Notes under the pieces: model-generated
What the model saw: only the letters and a program-made list of their open reading frames with translations
What the model was told of the DNA's origin: nothing
The model's database searches: none
Shown: positions 6,828 through 11,090 of the stretch, piece by piece
How positions within the stretch are numbered: position 1 is the first letter of the stretch
Layout: each line of letters opens with the position of its first letter
Program-made: the position numbers and the translations under genes
Source: JAGLHV01 sp023143305 [NCBI: Clostridia bacterium]
Lineage (GTDB): Bacteria > CBDUZB01 > JAGLHV01
Reading direction: 5' to 3'
Assembly: GCA_030637025.1 (NCBI GenBank)
Contig: DAOVVV010000053.1
Span: 1-11,090 of the forward strand
DNA: 11,090 bases

Positions 6828-7238
6828 ATGTGTAATGAAAAAAAAGATGTTTTTAGTGGAAAAATTTGTGTAACGGCAGAGGATGGTAATTTGGATGCTC
6901 AGGTTGATCCTCGTTTTGGAAGGTGTCGGTATTTTATTATTATTACTCCTGAAACAATGGAATTTGAAGCAATAAAAAATCCTAATATGGAAGCAATGGG
7001 TGGGGCTGGTATTCAGTCAGGGCAGTTAGTGGCTGATAAAGGAGCAGAAGTTGTTTTAACCGGAAACATCGGACCAAATGCTTTTCAAACTTTACAGGCA
7101 GCGGGGGTTAAAGTTATTACCGGAGTAGAAGGGGAGATTAAGCAGGTAGTTTCCCGGTATAAGACAGGAGAATTAGTTCCTGATTCTAATCCCAATGTGG
7201 GGGAACACTTTGGAGTGCAGAAAAATAAAGACAAGTAA
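6828..7238 (+). CDS. NifX/NifB-like dinitrogenase iron-molybdenum cofactor family protein
   Basis: Small single-domain protein (136 residues) of the Nitro_FeMo-Co family (PF02579), an RNase H-like fold that in NifX and NifY carries metal-sulfur cofactor precursors. Visible marks are the N-terminal strand KICVTAEDGNLDAQVDPRFGR (12-32) with the DPRFGRC signature at 27-33, then GGAGIQSGQLVADKGAEVV (58-76), TGNIGPNAF (78-86) and a C-terminal strand/helix. Cysteines C2, C14 and C33 could bind metal, but there is no Cys-rich extension. Stand-alone members are common in anaerobes that do not fix nitrogen, and no nif gene lies nearby, so a cofactor role in nitrogenase should not be assumed. GGAGGG sits 9 bases before the ATG, one of the best Shine-Dalgarno sequences in the window. 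Family sure, role unknown. Confidence 0.88.
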   Translation: MCNEKKDVFSGKICVTAEDGNLDAQVDPRFGRCRYFIIITPETMEFEAIKNPNMEAMGGAGIQSGQLVADKGAEVVLTGNIGPNAFQTLQAAGVKVITGVEGEIKQVVSRYKTGELVPDSNPNVGEHFGVQKNKDK

Positions 7239-7360
7239 TTATTAGACTGAAATAAGGATAATATTGTGGCAGCAGGTAATTAGATAAAATGTTATTTGCG
7301 GGGGATGTCTTTTTCATGGGGGGGGACCAAAGAATAGCGGGTTAGATTCCTTTTTTTCTC

Positions 7361-7389
7361 TTGACATTGATAAAGGATGTTTTTATAAT
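7361..7389 (+). promoter_or_regulatory. Perfect-consensus sigma-70 promoter in the 7239-7688 gap
   Basis: TTGACA (7361-7366), exactly 17 bases, TATAAT (7384-7389): no mismatch in either box. It is the strongest promoter-like sequence in the window, yet no credible coding gene follows before the terminator at 7458-7493. The stretch before it (7239-7360) holds nothing I recognise apart from a run of eight G. Confidence 0.8.
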
Positions 7390-7395
7390 TAGAAA

Positions 7396-7493
7396 AAATC
7401 AGGAAAATTTATTTTTTGGTGTTATTGTGTGATGAGCAATCTATAATATAAATTTATAAAAGACAGTCAGTTTTATACGGCTGTCTTTTTTTT
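7396..7493 (+). ncRNA. Candidate independently transcribed small RNA (about 100 nt)
   Basis: The start is estimated 6-7 bases after the perfect -10 box and the end is the T-run of a strong terminator. Between them is AT-rich sequence with no ORF longer than about 10 codons (a GTG frame ending TAA near 7448 has no good Shine-Dalgarno). It does not match SRP RNA, 6S RNA or tmRNA motifs that I know. It may be a trans-acting small RNA or a leader attenuating the Na+/Pi gene 200 bases downstream. Start position and function are inference. Confidence 0.5.
7458..7493 (+). terminator. Strong intrinsic terminator
   Basis: AAAAGACAG (7458-7466) pairs perfectly with CTGTCTTTT (7481-7489) around a 14-base loop, followed by eight T (7486-7493). 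A textbook form that closes the candidate small RNA. Confidence 0.85.
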
Positions 7494-7581
7494 GTAGGAA
7501 GTTAAGTAATAATCAATAAAGTAAAGTTTTAATTTTGATAAATAAATATTATATTTAAAGAGTTCTGTAAAATACAATATT

Positions 7582-7669
7582 TTGTCATTCCGCTCCGCCT
7601 CAGGCGGATGATGCGGAATCTATAATTTTTTTAAATATCAATAGATTCCTGCTTTCGCAGGAATGACAA
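7582..7669. repeat. Palindromic MITE-like element with two inverted hairpin arms
   Basis: The ends are exact inverted repeats: TTGTCATTCC (7582-7591) and GGAATGACAA (7660-7669). Each arm is itself a hairpin. The left arm runs ATTCCGC to GCGGAAT with an inner TCCGCC/GGCGGA stem. The right arm is ATTCCTGC-TTTC-GCAGGAAT. The inner edges carry GGAATCTAT and ATAGATTCC, so the unit is two opposed copies of one 'GTCATTCC...GGAATCTAT' module around an AT-rich centre. It is more GC-rich than its surroundings, as expected for an inserted mobile repeat. Similar GTCATTCC-type repeats are widespread in bacterial intergenic DNA. No transposase is present. Confidence 0.75.
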
Positions 7670-7688
7670 TCAAGGTAAAAAGGCTATT

Positions 7689-9461
7689 TTGCAGAAGTTT
7701 AATTATATTGGAGAAAGAGAGGTTTTAAAAAAAGTAATGATTTCCGATATTATTTTTGGATTAATAGGGGGATTAGCTTTTTTTCTTTTTGGAATGAAGT
7801 TAATGTCTGAAGGATTACGCAAAGTAGCCGGGGAACGTTTAAAGAAGATTATTCATCTTTTCACTAAAACACCGTTTATAGGTGTTTTAGTGGGAGCAGG
7901 GGTAACCTGTCTGATTCAAAGCAGTAGTGCTACCAGCATTATAGTTATTGGTTTAGTTAATGCTACTCTGCTTACGCTGAGGCAGGCTATCAGTGTAATT
8001 CTGGGAGCTAATATCGGAACGACCCTGACGGCCTGGTTGGTATCATTTATGGCGGTTTTTAAGATTACTCATTATGCTTTACCGGCGGTAGGTTTAGGTT
8101 TTGCCCTTAACAGTCTGGGAAAGACCAGAAAGACAAAAGAGTGGGGTGAAGTCCTTCTTGGTTTTGGAATTCTCTTTGTGGGTTTATCTATTATGAAAGA
8201 TAGTTTTGAACCTCTGAGCCATAGCGAAATGGTAAAAAATATCTTTATTAAATTTAGTGCTTATCCTATTTTAGGGGTTATTGTAGGAATGTTGGCGACT
8301 ATGATTTTGCAGTCAAGTAGTGCCACAATAGCCATAGTTCAGGTTTTGGCTTTTAATGGCTTAATCAGTTTTGAGGCAGCTATTCCTTTAGTCTTGGGTG
8401 AAAATATTGGTACAACTATTACTGCCGAATTGGCGGCTATCGGGACTAATCTTTCTGCCCGCCGGGCAGCGAGATCACATGCCTTGTTTAATATAATAGG
8501 GGTGGCTTATATGCTTATTCCCCTTTATTTGGGAATTTATTCGAAAGCTATTGACTATTTTTTTCCCGGCCCGGTGACCACGACAAATGTGATGATTCAT
8601 ATTGCTGTTGCCCATAGTGTTTTTAATATTTTTAATACTTTTGTGGTTTTTTTGCCTTTAATTGGGTGGCTGGAGAGAATGTCAATTAAAATGATTCCCG
8701 GGGAAGTTGAATTATTAGAATCGGTTCCCCGGTATTTAGAGAAACGTCTCCTGGATACTCCTCCGGTGGCTTTAGAACAAGCAACCAAAGAAATAGTACG
8801 GATGGCAGAAATATCCCGGGAAGCGATGAGTAATGCTGTAGAAGCCTTTTTTAATAACAATCAGAAATTGATAGCTAAAGCTTGTAAGAGGGAAGATGCC
8901 ACGGATGATTTACAAAAAGAAATAGCTCAATATTTAATAGAATTATCTCAGAGGAATTTAAATTCTTCCGAAGCGGAAGAATTACCGGTGTTACTCCATT
9001 CGATAAATGATATTGAAAGAATCGGAGATCACGCTGTAAATATCTGCGAATTAGCCGAGCGTAAAATAGAGCAAAAATTACCTTTTACAGCAAAGGCTAT
9101 TGAAGAATTAAAAACTATGTATCAGGAAATGGATAATATGACCGGAGAAGTTATCGAGGCTCTGGAAAATGATGATTTGGACAAAGCAAGAGCGGCATTA
9201 AGAAGAGAAGATATTCTTAACAAAATGCAAACAGACTTAAGACAAAGTCATGTTCAGAGATTAAATGATGGTAATTGTAAGCTTTTATCAGGACTTATTT
9301 TTATTGATTTTGTTGATAATATAGAAAAAGCAGGAGATCATTTAACCAATATCGCTCAATCTGTTTTGAGTGGTTTACGCTGGGCAGGGACAAATATAGA
9401 ACGGATTAAAGAAGTTGAAGTAAAAAATGAAGAAAGCGGGAAGGTGGAAAATTCGGTTTGA
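7689..9461 (+). CDS. Na+/phosphate cotransporter with C-terminal PhoU-like domain (NptA/YjbB type)
   Basis: Inner-membrane carrier that couples phosphate movement to sodium. Two inverted Na_Pi_cotrans halves carry the family signature QSSSAT at 77-82 and 208-213, each followed by a GxNIGTT motif (106-112 and 237-243). About eight or more hydrophobic segments span 18-330. The cytoplasmic tail (about 360-565) is a pair of PhoU-like helical repeats, with ERIGDHAVNICELAE (443-457) and DNIEKAGDHLTNIAQ (543-557) as the metal-binding helices, probably regulatory. The start is uncertain. I give the TTG at 7689 because AAAAAGG lies 5 bases upstream, but the ATG at 7737 (residue 17), with AGAGG 14 bases upstream, fits the usual family start just before the first membrane helix. 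A palindromic repeat ends 19 bases before the TTG. The stop overlaps the radC start. Transport direction (uptake or export) cannot be told. Confidence 0.92.
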   Translation: MQKFNYIGEREVLKKVMISDIIFGLIGGLAFFLFGMKLMSEGLRKVAGERLKKIIHLFTKTPFIGVLVGAGVTCLIQSSSATSIIVIGLVNATLLTLRQAISVILGANIGTTLTAWLVSFMAVFKITHYALPAVGLGFALNSLGKTRKTKEWGEVLLGFGILFVGLSIMKDSFEPLSHSEMVKNIFIKFSAYPILGVIVGMLATMILQSSSATIAIVQVLAFNGLISFEAAIPLVLGENIGTTITAELAAIGTNLSARRAARSHALFNIIGVAYMLIPLYLGIYSKAIDYFFPGPVTTTNVMIHIAVAHSVFNIFNTFVVFLPLIGWLERMSIKMIPGEVELLESVPRYLEKRLLDTPPVALEQATKEIVRMAEISREAMSNAVEAFFNNNQKLIAKACKREDATDDLQKEIAQYLIELSQRNLNSSEAEELPVLLHSINDIERIGDHAVNICELAERKIEQKLPFTAKAIEELKTMYQEMDNMTGEVIEALENDDLDKARAALRREDILNKMQTDLRQSHVQRLNDGNCKLLSGLIFIDFVDNIEKAGDHLTNIAQSVLSGLRWAGTNIERIKEVEVKNEESGKVENSV

Positions 9462-10162
9462 TTAAGAAGAAACAAAATGAAGATATATCCTTTAAGGCAG
9501 GACATAGAAAAAGATTAAGAGATAAATTTTTAAAACACGGGCTTAAAGCTTTTTACGATTATGAAATTATAGAATTACTTTTGACTTTAGGTACTCCCCG
9601 TAAAGATTGCAAGCAGCAGGCAAAAGAAGCTGTAAAGAGATTTAAAGGATTAAAAGGAACACTAGAGGCGTCAATAGAAGAATTAGGTAAAATAAAAGAT
9701 ATCGGTCCGCTTAATGCTTTTGGAATAAAACTTTTTCAAGCGGTAGCGGAAAGGTATCTGCAAGAGCGAATTATTAATACTGAGTTCAAAATAGATTCTG
9801 CTAAAGTAATTTTTGATTACTTATATCAATCAATGCAAAAAGAAAAAAAGGAACTTTTTAAAGTTTTTTATCTTAATAATGCTAATAAAATTTTGGAAAT
9901 AGAAGATATTTTTTGCGGTACAGTAGACCATATTGTTATTTATCCCAGGGAAATAATTAAATCTGCTTTAGACCGAAATGCAACCCGGCTTATTTTTGTT
10001 CACAATCACCCTTCCGGTAATCTAAAGCCAAGTAGTTGTGATATTCAGATTACTCAGGAACTTAAAAATGCCTGCCATGCGGTACAAATAGAATTACTTG
10101 ATCATATTATTATTAGCAGGGATGGTTATTATAGTTTTAAGGCAAATAACTTACTCCTTTAG
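9458..10162 (+). CDS. radC: RadC-family JAB/MPN domain protein
   Basis: RadC proteins were named for DNA repair, but their biochemical role is unsettled; the fold is that of JAMM metalloproteases. The 234-residue length is typical. An N-terminal helical part (15-65) with the conserved GHRKRLRDKFLKHG is followed by a helix-hairpin-helix-like IKDIGPLNAFGI (79-90) that may touch DNA. The C-terminal JAB domain (about 110-234) keeps the zinc motif H182-x-H184-x7-S192-x2-D195 in HNHPSGNLKPSSCD. Translation starts at TTG 9458, whose last two bases are the start of the upstream stop (TGA 9459-9461). AGGTGG lies 10 bases upstream inside the transporter gene. This indicates an operon with coupled translation, though no functional link between phosphate transport and RadC is obvious. 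No terminator hairpin is seen after it. Confidence 0.93.
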   Translation: MIKKKQNEDISFKAGHRKRLRDKFLKHGLKAFYDYEIIELLLTLGTPRKDCKQQAKEAVKRFKGLKGTLEASIEELGKIKDIGPLNAFGIKLFQAVAERYLQERIINTEFKIDSAKVIFDYLYQSMQKEKKELFKVFYLNNANKILEIEDIFCGTVDHIVIYPREIIKSALDRNATRLIFVHNHPSGNLKPSSCDIQITQELKNACHAVQIELLDHIIISRDGYYSFKANNLLL

Positions 10163-10256
10163 TCCTATCAAATAGTACAATCAATGTTTATTTTTTATTT
10201 TATAATTTAATGATTCATTTTTAAAGAAAACATTTTTAATATTTGTTGTAAATTCG

Positions 10257-10284
10257 TTGACAAAACGGAAATTTGTGCTATATT
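10257..10284 (+). promoter_or_regulatory. Promoter of the riboswitch-controlled transcript
   Basis: TTGACA (10257-10262), 16 bases, then TATATT (10279-10284) preceded by TGC (extended -10). Transcription would begin near 10291, about 25 bases before the aptamer. Confidence 0.75.
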
Positions 10285-10315
10285 TAAATTAGAAAAAGGA
10301 AATATGTAAACTTTA

Positions 10316-10405
10316 GTCCGAAAAGGCAAACCTCGAGTGATTGAGGGGCGCAAAGCTACGGAACTTAACTGGGTTACAAAATTGGTAAAGTTAGCCGAGC
10401 TACCG
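10316..10405 (+). promoter_or_regulatory. Cyclic di-GMP class I (GEMM-I) riboswitch aptamer
   Basis: The core follows the GEMM-I consensus. GGCAAACC (10325-10332) comes first. Stem P2, CCTCGA/TTGAGG (10331-10336 with 10341-10346), is capped by the GNRA loop GTGA (10337-10340). Next is GGCGCAAAGC (10347-10356), then a P3 arm holding ACGG, a CTTAACT/AGTTAG stem and the closing GTTAGCCGAGCTACCG, which aligns with the consensus GGTAGCCGGGTTACCG. Ligand is cyclic di-GMP. The aptamer's 3' strand overlaps the left arm of the terminator at 10395-10437, so the two folds should exclude each other. Together with the promoter and terminator this accounts for most of the gene-free stretch 10163-10535; nothing else is seen there. 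Confidence 0.9.
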
Positions 10406-10437
10406 AAAAAATACTTTTCCGGTAGGTCGGTTTTTTT
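10395..10437 (+). terminator. Riboswitch expression platform: intrinsic terminator
   Basis: CCGAGCTACCG (10395-10405) pairs with CGGTAGGTCGG (10420-10430) with one G-G mismatch. Inner AAAA/TTTT pairs may extend it, and seven T (10431-10437) follow. The left arm is shared with the aptamer's 3' strand. Ligand binding should therefore break the terminator and let transcription continue (ON switch, inferred). Confidence 0.85.
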
Positions 10438-10535
10438 ATATCCTGATATCCAGGGGAATTATAATACCTGGAATAGTCAAGGAGAAAGAGACAAATAAAG
10501 TATTATATGGTGGTTGAAAGAGGTATAACAAAAAA

Positions 10536-11090
10536 ATGGAATCAAAGATGATTAATATAATAAAAACAACTAAATTAACGGTAAGGGGTTCTTTATTATT
10601 TGTTTGTTTCTTAGGTGGTATATCTATATTTTCATTAGCGATGAATTCTACCAATTATACTCTTGATTGGGATGTAATTAATAGTGGGGGAGACGAGGGG
10701 AGTTCTACTAATTACCGGATAAATGTTTCTGTTGCTCAAGCTGCTATTGATTCAGCAGCAAGTACTAGTTATCAATTAGAAGCAGGCTACTGGTCCGGGC
10801 TTGCCGGTGAAGAGGCTATTTCTTATCAGACAGATAACCAGATAAAGAATAGTACTGAAGGAATTTATATTGGTAATGGTATTTATAATCTTGACGGAAG
10901 CAGTCAAACTAAAGCCCGGAATGTAAACAATAGCCAAACAGCAATTTATCATATTCGTATAGAAAACGACGGAAATAGCTCTGATACCTTTGTGGTTACC
11001 GGAACCGGAGGAGATATTAATTGGACGGTGACTTATTACGATGCCTTAAGCGGAGGGAGTAATATTACAGCTAATGTAACCGGGGGTGGA
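10536..11090 (+). CDS. Secreted surface protein under c-di-GMP control, 5' part only (runs off right edge)
   Basis: An open frame of 185 codons from an ATG at 10536 to the window end with no stop. The N-terminus is a Sec signal peptide: basic n-region (Lys4, Lys10, Lys13, Arg17), hydrophobic core LLFVCFLGGISIF and a likely cut after SLA at residue 35. The mature part starts with NSTNYTLDWDVINSGGDEGS and ends its first unit at YQLEAGYWSG (about 79-88). I associate this NYxL...GG...SxxYxLxxGyW pattern with surface proteins of uncultured lineages. A second beta-rich segment (about 105-185) reads IYHIRIENDGNSSDTFVVTGTGG and then WTVTYYDALSGG, like Ig-like extracellular modules. AAAGAGG lies 12 bases before the ATG; a second ATG at codon 5 is possible. 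The long leader carries the c-di-GMP riboswitch. Probable adhesin or matrix protein; the exact role is open because most of the gene is outside. Confidence 0.85.
   Translation, partial: MESKMINIIKTTKLTVRGSLLFVCFLGGISIFSLAMNSTNYTLDWDVINSGGDEGSSTNYRINVSVAQAAIDSAASTSYQLEAGYWSGLAGEEAISYQTDNQIKNSTEGIYIGNGIYNLDGSSQTKARNVNNSQTAIYHIRIENDGNSSDTFVVTGTGGDINWTVTYYDALSGGSNITANVTGGG

Noticed and set aside
7186-7317. Minus-strand frame of 43 codons starting at the ATG at 7317
   Set aside because: It overlaps the NifX-like gene, has only a run of C upstream instead of a Shine-Dalgarno, and its protein sequence looks arbitrary.
7316-7326. Run of eight G in the intergenic region (possible phase-variable tract)
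   Set aside because: It is not in a coding region nor between promoter boxes, so slippage would have no evident effect.
10436-10654. Minus-strand frame of 72 codons
   Set aside because: Antisense to the riboswitch leader and the start of the secreted protein gene, which has a signal peptide and coherent sequence.

Overview
This AT-rich window carries eight complete genes of ordinary size, one truncated gene at each edge, and several RNA-level control elements. The gene mix suggests an uncultured, probably anaerobic, diderm bacterium from a deep candidate lineage (an Omnitrophota-, Desantisbacteria- or Elusimicrobia-like group is my guess, low confidence). The pointers are a membrane pyrophosphatase with sodium-type signature residues, a stand-alone NifX/NifB-like protein, a lipoprotein of TPR repeats, and a secreted protein whose N-terminal domain is of a kind I associate with surface proteins of such lineages. 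No plasmid, phage, CRISPR or transposase gene is visible.

Layout. Positions 1-691 (minus strand) hold the 5' part of a Gln/Glu/Pro-rich repeat protein that runs off the left edge. Its mRNA has a strong extended -10 promoter and an unusual start region in which a 14-bp hairpin lies between the Shine-Dalgarno sequence and the ATG. A 617-base divergent spacer follows, with a plus-strand promoter and an intrinsic terminator just ahead of dusB (1309-2274). After dusB come a possible 19-codon leader peptide, an ECF sigma factor and a small zinc-binding anti-sigma factor (to 3185). A promoter, a TPR lipoprotein gene (3349-4431) and a terminator form a separate unit. The hppA pyrophosphatase gene (4741-6699) has its own promoter and is followed by a NifX-like gene (6828-7238).

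The 450-base gap 7239-7688 is rich. It holds a perfect-consensus promoter, a terminator about 100 bases downstream with no credible ORF between them (a candidate small RNA), and a palindromic MITE-like element. A Na+/phosphate cotransporter with a PhoU-like tail (7689-9461) follows, overlapping by 4 bases with radC (9458-10162). The right end has a promoter, a class I cyclic di-GMP (GEMM-I) riboswitch and an overlapping terminator. These precede a secreted surface protein gene that runs off the right edge from 10536.

How the genes fit together: the pyrophosphatase and the Na+/Pi transporter both point to sodium-coupled energetics and phosphate/pyrophosphate handling. The sigma/anti-sigma pair is a compact, probably cytoplasmic stress switch. 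The riboswitch ties an extracellular protein to cyclic di-GMP, the usual signal for attachment versus motility. The most unusual points are the hairpin-bridged ribosome binding site, the candidate small RNA and the riboswitch/terminator overlap ahead of the surface protein.
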